DNA of 64,000 bases from Nonomuraea guangzhouensis (GCF_019396345.1 NZ_JAHKRM010000004.1:434001-498000); one strand, 5' to 3'. Shown: positions 8,760 through 18,552, numbered from the stretch's first letter. Translations and numbers: made by a program. The notes: generated by a model from the letters alone, not told the origin.

Positions 8760-9668
8760 ATGGAATCCCCAGCCGTCGAGCTCATCGACCTGGTCAAGCG
8801 TTACGGCGGCAACACCGCCGTCGACGGCCTGTCGCTGCGCGCCGAGCGTGGCGCGGTCACCGCCGTGCTCGGGCCCAACGGTGCCGGCAAGACGTCCACG
8901 GTCGAGATCTGCGAGGGGTTCCGGAAGGCCGACGCCGGCACGGTGCGGGTGCTGGGCCAGCCGCCCGATCGGCCCGAGCTGCGGCCTCGGGTGGGCGTCA
9001 TGCTCCAGGCGGGCGGCGTGCCGCCCGCGATGCGCTGCGGGGAGTTCCTCCGCCTGGTCTCGCGCTTCTACGCCCATCCGCTCGACGCCCCCGCGCTTCT
9101 GGTACGCCTCGGCCTGGCCGACCATGCCCGCACCCCTTACCGCCGCCTGTCGGGAGGCCAGCAGCAGCGGCTCTCCCTGGCCGCGGCGGTCATCGGCCGG
9201 CCGGAGCTGGTCTTCCTCGACGAGCCGACGGCCGGGCTCGACCCGCAGGCCAGGCACGCCTGCTGGGACCTGGTGGGCGAGCTGCGGGCCGCCGGGGTCT
9301 CGGTGGTGCTCACCACCCACCACATGGACGAGGCCGAACGCCTGGCCGACCAGGTGGTCATCATCGATCGGGGCCGGGTGGTGGCCGAGGGCAGCCCGGC
9401 GTCGCTGACCGGGGCCGAGCGCCAGCTGCGCTTCAGGGCCCGGCCTGGACTCTCGCTGGACGAGCTGCTCAACGCGCTGCCCGGCGGCAGCGCGGCCAAG
9501 GAGTCGCCGGCGGGCCACTACATCATCGAGGGCCAGGTGGGCCCGGAGCTGCTGGCGACCGTGACGACCTGGTGCGCCGCCGAGGGCGTCATGGCCGCCG
9601 ACCTGAGCATCGAGCGCCGTACGCTCGAAGACGTCTTCCTGGAGCTGACCGGCAGGGAGCTGCGATGA
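8760..9668 (+). CDS. ABC transporter ATP-binding subunit (drug-resistance type)
   Basis: 302 aa. Walker A GPNGAGKT (about 38-45), signature LSGGQQQR (about 130-137), Walker B LVFLDEPT (about 150-157) and the following TAGLDPQAR loop place it with DrrA/CcmA-like exporter ATPases. No Shine-Dalgarno is seen before the ATG; TAAACT at 8747-8752 could be a -10 for a leaderless message. An in-frame GTG two codons earlier is possible. It overlaps the permease gene by 4 bp. This pair commonly lies between sufR and ctaA in actinobacteria. Confidence 0.92.
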   Translation: MESPAVELIDLVKRYGGNTAVDGLSLRAERGAVTAVLGPNGAGKTSTVEICEGFRKADAGTVRVLGQPPDRPELRPRVGVMLQAGGVPPAMRCGEFLRLVSRFYAHPLDAPALLVRLGLADHARTPYRRLSGGQQQRLSLAAAVIGRPELVFLDEPTAGLDPQARHACWDLVGELRAAGVSVVLTTHHMDEAERLADQVVIIDRGRVVAEGSPASLTGAERQLRFRARPGLSLDELLNALPGGSAAKESPAGHYIIEGQVGPELLATVTTWCAAEGVMAADLSIERRTLEDVFLELTGRELR

Positions 9669-10432
9669 CCACGCTCGACTTCACTCCCGCCCCGGCGGCG
9701 GCGCCGTTCGCGCGCATGGTGCTGGCGCAGGCGGCGGCCGAGACGCGCCAGACGCTGCGCAACGGCGAGCAGCTGCTGCTGACGTTGATCATCCCGGTGC
9801 TGCTGCTCGTCGGGTTCTCCCTGGCCCCGCTGATCGACATCGGCGGGGGCCGGCGGATCGACTTCCTCGCGCCGGGCGTGCTCGCGCTGGCGATCATGTC
9901 GACGGCGTTCACCGGGCAGGCGATCGCGACGGGCTTCGAGCGCCGCTACGGCGTACTGAAGCGGCTCGGCGCGACCCCGCTGTCCAGGGCCGGGCTGCTG
10001 CTGGCCAAGACTTCGGCCGTGCTCGCGGTGGAGGGCGTCCAGGTCGTAGTGATCGTGGCGGTCGCGCTGGCGCTCGGCTGGCGGCCCCAGGGTTCGCCGG
10101 TGGCCGCGCTGCTGCTCGTGCTGCTGGGCACGGCGGCCTTCAGCGGGCTGGGGCTGCTCATGGCGGGCGTGCTGCGGGCCGAGGCGACGCTGGCCGCGGC
10201 CAACCTGGTCTACCTGGTGCTGCTGGGCGCGGGTGGGGTGATCTTCCCCTTGGACAAGTTCCCCGCCGGGGTGCGGCCGGTCCTGGAGTTGCTGCCGATC
10301 TCGGCGCTGACCCGCGGGCTGCGTTCCGTGCTCGCCGGGGGCGCGGCACTGCCGCTGGGGGCGCTGGCGGTGCTGGCCGCCTGGGCGGTGCTGTCGCTGG
10401 GTCTGGCCTCGCGTACGTTCCGCTGGGAGTGA
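9665..10432 (+). CDS. ABC-2 type transporter permease
   Basis: 255 aa, with six or so membrane helices and a soluble N-terminus. The ABC-2 signature region around GVLKRLGATPLSR and the later VIFPLDKFPAGVRPVLELLPISALTRGLR segment are typical of DrrB-like permeases. ATGA overlap with the ATPase gene implies coupled synthesis of a two-component exporter. The substrate is unknown; location near heme A and suf genes is conserved but does not reveal it. Confidence 0.9.
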   Translation: MTTLDFTPAPAAAPFARMVLAQAAAETRQTLRNGEQLLLTLIIPVLLLVGFSLAPLIDIGGGRRIDFLAPGVLALAIMSTAFTGQAIATGFERRYGVLKRLGATPLSRAGLLLAKTSAVLAVEGVQVVVIVAVALALGWRPQGSPVAALLLVLLGTAAFSGLGLLMAGVLRAEATLAAANLVYLVLLGAGGVIFPLDKFPAGVRPVLELLPISALTRGLRSVLAGGAALPLGALAVLAAWAVLSLGLASRTFRWE

Positions 10433-10445
10433 GTGCGGCGAGTTG

Positions 10446-11615
10446 TCAGGCGCGGCCGGCCGCAGCGTAGCGGCGGCGGCCGATGACGGCGACCACGGTG
10501 AGCGGCACCGCCACGGCCGCCGCGACGCCGAACAGCAGCGGGTACCTGCCGTCCTGGGCCGCCGGTCCGCCCGCCCACGCCGACACCGCGCTCCCGATGA
10601 ACAGCGCCGCGGCGAAGAAGGCCACGCTGGTCCCCCTGGCGTTGGGCACGACGGAGGTGATCCAGGTCTGCAACGAGGAGTGCATGAACGACCATCCGGC
10701 GCCCAGCAGCAGCGCGCTGACGCCGACGGTCGGCAGGCTGACGTGTACCGCCACCAGCGCGTACCCGGCGCAGAGATGCGCTCCTCCGACGGCGATGAGC
10801 ACGGGCGGCGGCCATGTCCGCGACAGGCGTTTGACCAGCCGGGTGAACAGCCACAGGCCCACCCCGTAGGTGGCGGTGGCGAGGCCCGCGACCGCCGCCC
10901 GCACCCCGTCGTGCTCCAGGGCGGTGGCGAGGAAGGCCATCGTGCCGAGCAGCACCGCGCCCTCCACGAAGGCCAGCCCGAACACCAGCAGCGCCCACGG
11001 CTCGCGCAGCACGGTGCCCACGTGCCTGCCCAGCCCGCCGACCTCGGCCCGGGGCGGCTCGGGCAGTGAGCGCAGCGCGAGCGCGCAGGCCAGCGCGCAG
11101 GCCGCGGGCACGGTGAACGCCACGTGCCAGTCGACCAGGTCGGCGAGCACGCCGCCGAGCCCGGTGGCCATGGCGATGCCCAGTGCCCCCGCGCCCATCA
11201 GGTCCGACAGGGCGCGCTGGCGTACGACGGGCTCGACGGTGTCGCCGACGTACGTGAGCGAGGTGGGGATCACCGCGCCGAAGCAGGCGCCCGCCACGAT
11301 CCGCGACACCACCAGCGCGCCCAGCACCGGCATCAGCGCGGAGGCCACCCCGGCCAGCGCGGCGCCGAGCAGCGCCACCCGCATCACCCGCACCCGCCCG
11401 AACCGGTCGGACAGCACGCCCCACAGTGGCTGCGTCAGGCCGTAGGAGAGGTAGTAGCCGCTGGCGACCGCGACCGCCGCGGCCAGCGGGACGCCCAGGT
11501 CGGCGGCGATCAGGACGAGCATGGGGTTCACGGCGAACCGGTCGAAGCTGCTGATGAACGTGGCCGCGGACAGCACGAGCGGGGGACGGACGAGGGAGGC
11601 GGGGGGCGCGGTCAT
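10446..11615 (-). CDS. MFS transporter
   Basis: 389 aa with about 12 predicted membrane helices. Motif A appears as GVLSDRFGRVRVMR between helices 2 and 3. The family exports drugs or small metabolites; nothing in the sequence fixes the substrate. It is convergent with the ABC permease gene (13-bp gap) and divergent from the EamA gene. The ATG at 11615 has a nearby GGAGTC. Confidence 0.85.
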   Translation of the reverse strand: MTAPPASLVRPPLVLSAATFISSFDRFAVNPMLVLIAADLGVPLAAAVAVASGYYLSYGLTQPLWGVLSDRFGRVRVMRVALLGAALAGVASALMPVLGALVVSRIVAGACFGAVIPTSLTYVGDTVEPVVRQRALSDLMGAGALGIAMATGLGGVLADLVDWHVAFTVPAACALACALALRSLPEPPRAEVGGLGRHVGTVLREPWALLVFGLAFVEGAVLLGTMAFLATALEHDGVRAAVAGLATATYGVGLWLFTRLVKRLSRTWPPPVLIAVGGAHLCAGYALVAVHVSLPTVGVSALLLGAGWSFMHSSLQTWITSVVPNARGTSVAFFAAALFIGSAVSAWAGGPAAQDGRYPLLFGVAAAVAVPLTVVAVIGRRRYAAAGRA

Positions 11616-11734
11616 GACTCCATGGTCGATTTGTCGGTTTCAATGATCAAGTGCGGATTAGTACCACCTTAGTAGGGGAATGTCGGGCTGCCTCGGTACC
11701 GTTCTACCCGCCAGCCGACCTACCGAGGAGTGCC

Positions 11735-12646
11735 GTGACCGCGTTCGCCCTGGATGATCCTTTCGACCGTGGATCGGGGCTCCCCAAACCCGGCAGCGTG
11801 CTGCGTGCCGCCGCCGACTCCATCCCGCCTTCCGGGCTGGTGCTGCTGGCGATCTTCTCGGTGCAGCTCGGGGCGGGTTTCGCCAAGGAGCTGTTCGCGG
11901 CGCTGCCGCCGAGCGCGGTGGTGTTCCTGCGCATCGGGGCGGGCGCGCTGATCATGGGCGCGCTGGCCAGGCCCAAGCTGAAGGGGATGTCGTGGCGTGA
12001 CCTCGGGGTCGGGGTCGCCTTCGGCGTGACGCTGGCGGTCATGAACCTCGTGTTCTACGAGGCGATCGCGCGGCTGCCGCTGGGCATCGCGGTGGCGATC
12101 GAGTTCCTCGGGCCGCTGGGCGTGGCGGTCGCGGCGTCCAGGCGCCGGCTCGACCTGCTCTGGATCGGCCTGGCGGCGGCGGGTGTGGCACTGCTCGCGC
12201 CGTGGGGCCAGTCGGCGTCGATCAGCTGGGTCGGCATCGGGCTCGCGATGGCGGCCGGCGCGTGCTGGGCCGGCTACATCCTGCTGTCGGCCTCGGTCGG
12301 GCGGCGCTTCCCCGGCACGACCGGGCTGTCGTTCGCGATGATCGTGTCGGCCGTCGTGGTCGCGCCGGTGGGCATCACCTCGGGCGGCGGCGACCTGCTC
12401 CAGCCGCAGTTGCTGCTGATCGGGCTGGGAGTGGGACTGCTGTCGTCGGTGATCCCGTACTCGCTGGAGCTGAACGCGCTGCGCCGGATGCCGAAGCACG
12501 TGTTCGGCATCCTGATGAGCCTGGAGCCCGCGATGGCCGCGCTGGTCGGCGTGGTGGTGCTGGGCGAGGTGCTGCACACGCAGCAGTGGGCGGCGATCAT
12601 CTGCATCGTGGCCGCCAGCCTGGGGACCACCCGCGCCACGAAATAG
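11735..12646 (+). CDS. EamA-family transporter, RhtA-like
   Basis: 303 aa, about ten membrane helices in two EamA repeats. The arrangement and the FYEAIARLPLGIAVAIEFLGP segment match RhtA-type threonine/homoserine exporters. The GTG at 11735 with GAGGAG four bases upstream was preferred to an upstream ATG lacking a ribosome site. It ends 25 bp from the convergent GntR gene. Confidence 0.85.
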   Translation: MTAFALDDPFDRGSGLPKPGSVLRAAADSIPPSGLVLLAIFSVQLGAGFAKELFAALPPSAVVFLRIGAGALIMGALARPKLKGMSWRDLGVGVAFGVTLAVMNLVFYEAIARLPLGIAVAIEFLGPLGVAVAASRRRLDLLWIGLAAAGVALLAPWGQSASISWVGIGLAMAAGACWAGYILLSASVGRRFPGTTGLSFAMIVSAVVVAPVGITSGGGDLLQPQLLLIGLGVGLLSSVIPYSLELNALRRMPKHVFGILMSLEPAMAALVGVVVLGEVLHTQQWAAIICIVAASLGTTRATK

Positions 12647-12671
12647 CCCCCCGTCATGACCCCGCGCGTGA

Positions 12672-13343
12672 TCAGTGCGGGTCGGCCCAGATGTCACGGA
12701 CGTGGTGGATGTGCTCGGACATGATGGTGCGGGCCGCCGTGGTGTCGCCGGCCTTGAGCGCGTCGAGCAGCGCGACGTGCTCGCGGGCCGACTCCGCCAG
12801 CGTGCCGCGCTCCCGCAGCTGCGACAGGCCGTAGAGCCGGGCCCGGTTGCGCAGGTCCTTGACCACCTCGACCAGGTGGGCGTTGCCCGACAGGGTCAGC
12901 AGCTCCACGTGGAAGCGCAGGTCGGCGTCCACGTAGCCGAGCAGGTCGCCCCGCTCGGCCGCGGCGACGATCTCCTCGGCGACGGGCCTGAGCCGGTCGA
13001 ACTCCTCGGCGCGCGAGGCGTCGGCCAGCCGGGTTATGGTGGGCACCTCGATGAGCTCCCGGATCTCGGTCAGCTCGTCGAGATCGCGGTCGGACAGCTC
13101 GGTGACCCGGAAGCCCTTGTTGCGCACCGCCTCGACCAGCCCCTCCTTGGCCAGGTCGAGCATGGCCTCACGGACGGGCGTCGCGGAGACGCCGAACTGC
13201 GCGGCCAGCACCGGCGCGGAGTAGACCACCCCCGGGCGCATCTCGCCGGTGACCAGCGCCGCGCGGAGCGCGTGCGCGACCTGCTCACGCAGGCTCTGCC
13301 GCTCGCCCACCATCGGCAGGTCGAGCCGGTTCTCGGCAGTCAT
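12672..13343 (-). CDS. GntR-family (FCD subfamily) regulator of the hydroxyproline operon
   Basis: 223 aa. The N-terminal winged helix (about residues 14-75, with the SATPVREAMLDLAKEGLVE recognition region) is followed by an all-helical FCD ligand domain bearing conserved Asp/His residues (for example DADLRFHVELL). It is the last gene of the catabolic operon, 47 bp after the reductase stop. FCD regulators in such clusters usually repress until hydroxyproline or a product binds; that role here is inferred. Confidence 0.9.
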   Translation of the reverse strand: MTAENRLDLPMVGERQSLREQVAHALRAALVTGEMRPGVVYSAPVLAAQFGVSATPVREAMLDLAKEGLVEAVRNKGFRVTELSDRDLDELTEIRELIEVPTITRLADASRAEEFDRLRPVAEEIVAAAERGDLLGYVDADLRFHVELLTLSGNAHLVEVVKDLRNRARLYGLSQLRERGTLAESAREHVALLDALKAGDTTAARTIMSEHIHHVRDIWADPH

Positions 13344-13390
13344 CCGGCCATCCCCTCACTCTCAGTACACGCCCGCTGGGGAACGCCCCG

Positions 13391-14329
13391 CTAGGCCCAC
13401 GCCTCGTACGCGGCGGCGGCGACCACCAGGTCCTCCCACGCCATCCCGGTGCTCTTGAACACGCGGGGACCGGCACCCGTGGGCACCCGGCCGGCGATCA
13501 GGTCGGCGAGGTTACCGGCGAGGTGACCGGTGGTGATCGTACCTTGGCGCACCGGGATGACCACATCGCCCGCCTCGGCCAGCGCCGCCGACCTGGCCTC
13601 GACCACGACGGTGGCGCGGGCGAGGAGGTCGCCGTCCAGCTCACGGGCGTCGGGCTCGTGCGAGCCGACCGCGACGACCGTGGCGCCGTCGCGGACCAGC
13701 TCGCCGGGGAAGAGCGGCTCCCTGGCCGTGGTGCAGCAGGCGATCAGGTCCGCCTCGGCCACGGCGCGCAGGTCGGGCTCCGGGCCGTGCCCGGCCAGGG
13801 CGGGCAGGCCGTGCTCGCGGCAGCGGGCGGCGAGCTCCTCGGCGCGGTCGCGGTCGCGGCCGACGACCGTGACCCGCTCGACGGGCCGGACCGCGCTCAG
13901 CGCGAGGATGTGCCCCCACGCCTGCGGGCCGGTGCCGAACACCACCAGGGTGCGGGCGTCCGGCTCGGCCAGGTGCGTGACGGCCAGCGCGGAGACCGCC
14001 GGGGTGCGCAGCGAGGTGAGCGCGACGCCGTCCATGGCGGCCAGCGGGGCCAGGGTGTCGCCGTCGAGCAGCAGGTACGTGCCCTGGATGCGGGGCAGCC
14101 CGCGCGCGGCGTTGCCGGGCGCGACGGTGACGGCCTTCACGCCCGCGTAGCGTCCCGCGGCGGCGGGCATCAGCAGGAGCTGCCCGGCGGGCAGCTCGAC
14201 GACCGGCCGCAGCGGCGTCTCCTCCGGATCGAGCCCGGCCCGCAGGGCTTCCTCCAGGATCCGTACGGCCCGCGCCACGGGCACCAGCCGCTCGATGGTG
14301 GCGGCGTCGAGGTAGGGCAGCGGGCTCAC
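13391..14329 (-). CDS. Ornithine cyclodeaminase/mu-crystallin family reductase
   Basis: 312 aa. The Rossmann nucleotide-binding motif is VVFGTGPQAWGH, and the N-terminal half carries the family substrate pocket (GVKAVTVAPGN). In hydroxyproline clusters this family often acts as delta1-pyrroline-2-carboxylate reductase, making L-proline; ornithine cyclodeaminase activity is the alternative. The GTG at 14329 overlaps the upstream racemase-family gene by 4 bp. Confidence 0.85.
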   Translation of the reverse strand: MSPLPYLDAATIERLVPVARAVRILEEALRAGLDPEETPLRPVVELPAGQLLLMPAAAGRYAGVKAVTVAPGNAARGLPRIQGTYLLLDGDTLAPLAAMDGVALTSLRTPAVSALAVTHLAEPDARTLVVFGTGPQAWGHILALSAVRPVERVTVVGRDRDRAEELAARCREHGLPALAGHGPEPDLRAVAEADLIACCTTAREPLFPGELVRDGATVVAVGSHEPDARELDGDLLARATVVVEARSAALAEAGDVVIPVRQGTITTGHLAGNLADLIAGRVPTGAGPRVFKSTGMAWEDLVVAAAAYEAWA

Positions 14330-15291
14330 CGGAGCACGAACCCGGTGCCGAGGGGGTCCGCGGGGTCGAGCTCGAAGGTGTGCCGGCCGGTGCGGTAGGC
14401 CATGCCCTCGATCTCGGCGACGACGCCCTGGTCCGTGACCTTCCCCGCGGTGGCGACGAACGTGCCGCCCGCGATGCCGGTGTGGATCAGCGGACCCTGG
14501 TGGCCCTCGTCGTACAGCAGGGCGAGCCGCGCGGCCGTGCCGGAGCCGCACGGCGACCGGTCCACCTCGCCGTCGGCGAACACGGTCACGTTGCGCTGGC
14601 GCAGTCCTTCCCCCGCGACGTCCTCGTAGAAGATCACCCCATAGACGCCGGACAGCCGGTCGTCCGCCGGGTGCCGCGTGGCCGGGTGGTCCGCCAGGGC
14701 GGCCTTGATCCGGCGGGCGTGGCCGATGAGCTCGGGCAGGTTCGCGGGCTCGACGGACAGGCCGACGGCCGAGACGGGCAGGGCGGCGTAGATGGCGCCG
14801 CCGTAGGAGAGGTCGACCTTGACGCCGGCGGCGGGGACGGCGCGGGCGATGACGTACGACGGGACGTTGACGAAGGTGACCGACTCGACGCGCTCGCGCG
14901 TGCCGCGGACGCGGGCCGTGACGCGGCCGGACGGCACGTCGATGACCACGTCCGTCTCGCCGCCGGGGTCCGCCTCGACCAGCCCCTCGCGGACGGCGTG
15001 CACGCCGAGGGCGATCGTGCCGTGGCCGCAGGCGGTGGAGTAGCCGTCCTTGTGCCAGAACAGCGCGCCGAAGTGGGCGCCGGGGTCGTCGGGCGGGACC
15101 AGGAAGCAGCCGTACATGTCGGCGTGGCCGCGCGGCTCGTGGCAGAGCAGCCGCCGCACCCGCTCGGCCGGTCCGCCGGGTGCGGCGGCGCGGCGTTCGA
15201 GCACGGTGGCGCCCGGGAGGTCGGGGGCGCCACCGGTGACGATCCTGAACGGCTCGCCCGCGGTGTGGTAGTCGACCGTGGTGACGCTCAT
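14326..15291 (-). CDS. Proline racemase-family enzyme (paralog 1)
   Basis: 321 aa. Both catalytic cysteines are present, Cys88 in STACGHGT and Cys248 in DRSPCGSGT. This indicates a racemase/epimerase mechanism rather than trans-3-hydroxyproline dehydration, where the second position is Thr. Substrate could be proline, 3- or 4-hydroxyproline. It overlaps the second paralog by 4 bp. The paralogs clearly differ in sequence, so they probably have different substrates. Confidence 0.88.
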   Translation of the reverse strand: MSVTTVDYHTAGEPFRIVTGGAPDLPGATVLERRAAAPGGPAERVRRLLCHEPRGHADMYGCFLVPPDDPGAHFGALFWHKDGYSTACGHGTIALGVHAVREGLVEADPGGETDVVIDVPSGRVTARVRGTRERVESVTFVNVPSYVIARAVPAAGVKVDLSYGGAIYAALPVSAVGLSVEPANLPELIGHARRIKAALADHPATRHPADDRLSGVYGVIFYEDVAGEGLRQRNVTVFADGEVDRSPCGSGTAARLALLYDEGHQGPLIHTGIAGGTFVATAGKVTDQGVVAEIEGMAYRTGRHTFELDPADPLGTGFVLR

Positions 15292-16298
15292 AGCTCGAAC
15301 CCCTCGGGGAACGGATCGCGCGGGTCGAGGAAGTACTGGGCGGTGCCGGTGACCCAGGCGCGGCCGGTGATGGCGGGCACGACCGCGGGCCGCCCGCCGA
15401 CGGTGGTCTCCCCCAGCAGCCGGCCGACGAACCGGGTGCCGATGAACGACTCGTTGACGAAGTCCCAGCCGGCCGGACCCACCGGCAGCTCGCCGCGGGC
15501 GTGCAGCTGGGCCATGCGGGCGCTGGTGCCGGTGCCGCAGGGCGAGCGGTCGAACCAGCCCGGGTAGATGGCCATCGCGTGCCGCGAGTGGTGCGCGTTG
15601 GAGCCCGGCGCGGCGAAGTAGACGTGGTGGCAGCCGCGGATGCGCTCGTCCTCGGGGTGCACGGGCTCGTCGGCGGCGTCGATGGCCGCCATCGTGGCCA
15701 GTCCGGCGGCGAGGATCTCGTTCTTGGCCTTGCGGTCGAAGGGCAGGCCGTAGTCGTCGAGGTCGACGATCGCGTAGAAGTTGCCGCCGTAGGCCAGGTC
15801 GTACCGGATGTCGCCGAAGCCCGGCACGGTGACGACGGCGTCGAGCCTGTCGCAGTAGGCGGGCACGTTGCGCAGCGTCACCGACATGGCCATGCCGTCC
15901 TCGACGGCCACGTCCACCTCGACGAGCCCGGCGGGCACCTCCAGGCGCACGGTGGTGACCGGCTCGACGACCTCCACCATGCCGGTCTCCACCAGCACCG
16001 TCGCCACGCCGATGGTGCCGTGGCCGCACATCGGCAGCAGCCCGGACACCTCGATGAACAGCACGCCCCAGTCGGCGTCGGGCCTGGTCGGCGGCTGCAG
16101 GATGGCGCCGCTCATGGCGGCGTGGCCGCGCGGCTCGTTCATCAGCAGCCGGCGGATGTGGTCGAGGTGGTCGCGGAAGTAGACGCGCCGCTCGGCCATA
16201 CTGGCGCCGGGGATCACGCCCACGCCGCCGGTGATCACGCGGGTGGGCATGCCCTCGGTGTGCGAGTCGACGGCGTGGAAGACCCGCTTCGTCCTCAT
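15288..16298 (-). CDS. 4-hydroxyproline 2-epimerase-like enzyme (paralog 2)
   Basis: 336 aa. Catalytic cysteines are Cys91 in PMCGHGT and Cys254 in DRSPCGTGT. The family converts trans-4-hydroxy-L-proline to cis-4-hydroxy-D-proline, the substrate of the flavin dehydrogenase encoded upstream in the same operon. Length and the HAVDSHTEGMPTRV N-terminus are typical. It overlaps the DapA-family gene by 4 bp. Confidence 0.9.
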   Translation of the reverse strand: MRTKRVFHAVDSHTEGMPTRVITGGVGVIPGASMAERRVYFRDHLDHIRRLLMNEPRGHAAMSGAILQPPTRPDADWGVLFIEVSGLLPMCGHGTIGVATVLVETGMVEVVEPVTTVRLEVPAGLVEVDVAVEDGMAMSVTLRNVPAYCDRLDAVVTVPGFGDIRYDLAYGGNFYAIVDLDDYGLPFDRKAKNEILAAGLATMAAIDAADEPVHPEDERIRGCHHVYFAAPGSNAHHSRHAMAIYPGWFDRSPCGTGTSARMAQLHARGELPVGPAGWDFVNESFIGTRFVGRLLGETTVGGRPAVVPAITGRAWVTGTAQYFLDPRDPFPEGFEL

Positions 16299-17188
16299 CG
16301 CAGGCCCTCCGCGAGCGCCTTCTCCGTCGCCCCGCGTACGGCCGCCGCCTGCTCCTCCGTCAGCGGCACCCGCGGCAGGCGGCAGGGCCCGCCATGACGG
16401 CCGGCGAGGTCCATCGACAGCTTGATGGCCTGCACGAACTCCGTCTTGGAGTCCCAGCGAAGCAGCGGGTGGAGCTTGCGGTAGAGCGGCAGCGCGGTCT
16501 CGAGGTCACCGGCCAGCGCTGCCCGGTAGAGGGCGACGCTGGAGGCGGGCAGCGCGTTGGGGTAGCCGGCGACCCAGCCGACGGCTCCGGCCACCGCCAG
16601 CTCCAGCAGCACGTCGTCGGACCCGATCAGCACGTCGAGGCCGGGGGCCAGCTCGGCGAGCTCGTAGGGCCGGCGCGGATCGCCGCTGAACTCCTTCACG
16701 GCCACGATCAGACCCTCACCGTGCAGGGTCGCGAGCAGCGCGGGCGTCAGGTCCACCTTGGTGTCGTGCGGGTTGTTGTAGGCCACGATCGGCACTCCGG
16801 CCTTGGCCACCTCACGGTAGTGCGCGATCACGGACCGCTCGTCGGCCCGGTAGGCGTTCGGCGGCAGCAGCAGCACCGAGCCGCAGCCGGCCGCGCCCGC
16901 CTGCTCGGCCCAGCGCCGCGACTCCGCCGCGCCGTACGCGGCGGCGCCCGCCATCACGTTGTACCCGCCGACCGCTTCGACGGCCGTCTCCACGACCCGG
17001 GCCCGCTCCTCGGGGGTGAGCGTCTGGTACTCGCCCAGCGAACCGTTGGGGACCACGCCGTCGCAGCCGTTCTCGACCAGCCAGCGGCAGTGGTCGGCAT
17101 AGCCGTCGAAGTCGACGGACAGATCAGCGTGCAGCGGGAGCGCCGTGGCCACCATGACACCGTGCCAGGACTTAGCGCGATTTGTCAT
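16295..17188 (-). CDS. DapA-family lyase, likely pyrroline-4-hydroxy-2-carboxylate deaminase
   Basis: 297 aa, a TIM-barrel aldolase/lyase. The GSLGE motif (about 49-53), Tyr137 in VAYNNP and Schiff-base Lys165 in VAVKEFSGD are present. In this context the expected reaction is deamination of delta1-pyrroline-4-hydroxy-2-carboxylate to 2-oxoglutarate semialdehyde. The ATG at 17188 has a strong GGAGGAAAC ribosome site; frame extension upstream was rejected. Confidence 0.9.
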   Translation of the reverse strand: MTNRAKSWHGVMVATALPLHADLSVDFDGYADHCRWLVENGCDGVVPNGSLGEYQTLTPEERARVVETAVEAVGGYNVMAGAAAYGAAESRRWAEQAGAAGCGSVLLLPPNAYRADERSVIAHYREVAKAGVPIVAYNNPHDTKVDLTPALLATLHGEGLIVAVKEFSGDPRRPYELAELAPGLDVLIGSDDVLLELAVAGAVGWVAGYPNALPASSVALYRAALAGDLETALPLYRKLHPLLRWDSKTEFVQAIKLSMDLAGRHGGPCRLPRVPLTEEQAAAVRGATEKALAEGLR

Positions 17189-17205
17189 TAAAGTTTCCTC
17201 CAAAA

Positions 17206-18552
17206 TCAGTGGGTATCGAGGTCGGCGAGGGCGCCGAGAGAAAGAGGTTGCGCGATGGGGCGGCGAGGTGGCCGGGGCTGCTCCCCGGCCAGGCAGGCGA
17301 CCGCGTAGCCGCAGACGCGGCCCTGGCACCAGCCCATGCCAGGCCTGGCCAGCAGCTTGACGGAGCGCGCGTCGGTGGCGCCGAGCGCCAGCGCCGCGCG
17401 TACGCGGGCGACCGGCACCTCCTCGCACCGGCACACCAGCGTGTCGTCGCGCAGCCAGCTCTGCCAGCCCGGCTTGACCGGATAGGCGTGGTGCAGCGCC
17501 TCCCCGAACGCGCGCATCCGCCGGCGCCGCCTGGCCAATGCGCCGGGGATCGGCGCTCCGGCGACGGCCAGGCCCGCGATGCGGCCCTCCAGCTCGGCCA
17601 GGTGCCTGCCGCCCACGCCGGTCGGCTCGCCCGCCGCCCAGACGCCGTCCACCGTGGTGCGCTGGCGGCCGTCCACCGCGAGCACGGGCATGCCGTCCGC
17701 GTCCTGGCGGGTCTGGCAGCCCAGCTCGACGCCGAGCTCGATCTGGGGGACGAAGCCGTAGCCGACGGCCAGGGTGTCGCAGGCCAGTTCCCTGGTGGCG
17801 AGCACGTTCCAGTCGCCGTCGAGCCGCGCCACGGTGACCGCCTCCAGCTCGCGCTCGCCGTGCGCGGCGATCACCGCCTGGTGCGTCCGGTACGGCACGC
17901 GGTGCCTGGCCATGGCCAGCCCGTAGCCCGCGGCCTCCCCCGCCTTGCCCAGGGCCAGCAGCGGATGCCGGGCCAGGGCCAGGCCGCCGTTGGCCTCGAA
18001 CACGCCCAGCACCTCGGCCCCCGCCGCGGCCAGGCCCGCGGCCACGGGCAGCAGGAACGGTCCGGTGCCGCCGACGACCACCCGGCCGCCGGCGACGACG
18101 CCGTTGCCCTTGAGCAGCGCCTGGGCGCCGCCCGCCGTCAGGACACCGGGCAGGTCCCAGCCGGGGAACGGCAGCGGCCGGTCATGCGCGCCGGTGGCGA
18201 TCAGGAGGTCGCGGCAGTGGATCTCCACCGCACGGCCGTCCGGGGTTCCGCAGTGGACGGTCAGCCGGTCGCCGTCGCGCGTCACGGTCCACACCTGGTG
18301 CCCGAGCAGCACCTCGGCCCGCTCGTCCAGCGCGCGGGCCTGCCGCAGGAACCGGTCCAGACCCGGTGTGCCGGCGCCTGCCTCGCCGGCCTGGTGACGG
18401 AAGTACTGGCCGCCGAGGCGGGCTCCCGAGTCGACGAGGACCACGTTCAGGCCGCGCGACGCCGCCGTCAGAGCCCCCGCCACCCCGGCGGGCCCGCCAC
18501 CGACCACGACAAGATCACAGGCCGCGCTCATGCGGTCGTCGGACGTGCTCAC
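17206..18552 (-). CDS. FAD/[2Fe-2S] dehydrogenase subunit, HcnB-like
   Basis: 448 aa. The N-terminal dinucleotide motif VVVGGGPAG (about 15-23) is followed by a second nucleotide domain (VVVGGTGPF). The C-terminus has a BFD-like cysteine cluster (VCRCEE, then GWCQGRVCG) for an iron-sulfur centre. With the small [2Fe-2S] protein and the DAO-type flavoprotein it makes a heteromeric D-hydroxyproline dehydrogenase of the HcnABC type. The GTG at 18552 overlaps the ferredoxin-like gene by 4 bp. Confidence 0.9.
   Translation of the reverse strand: MSTSDDRMSAACDLVVVGGGPAGVAGALTAASRGLNVVLVDSGARLGGQYFRHQAGEAGAGTPGLDRFLRQARALDERAEVLLGHQVWTVTRDGDRLTVHCGTPDGRAVEIHCRDLLIATGAHDRPLPFPGWDLPGVLTAGGAQALLKGNGVVAGGRVVVGGTGPFLLPVAAGLAAAGAEVLGVFEANGGLALARHPLLALGKAGEAAGYGLAMARHRVPYRTHQAVIAAHGERELEAVTVARLDGDWNVLATRELACDTLAVGYGFVPQIELGVELGCQTRQDADGMPVLAVDGRQRTTVDGVWAAGEPTGVGGRHLAELEGRIAGLAVAGAPIPGALARRRRRMRAFGEALHHAYPVKPGWQSWLRDDTLVCRCEEVPVARVRAALALGATDARSVKLLARPGMGWCQGRVCGYAVACLAGEQPRPPRRPIAQPLSLGALADLDTH

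Noticed and set aside
11682..11734. Direct repeat TTAGTA near the EamA promoter
   Set aside because: Two six-base copies can occur by chance and no partner was found.
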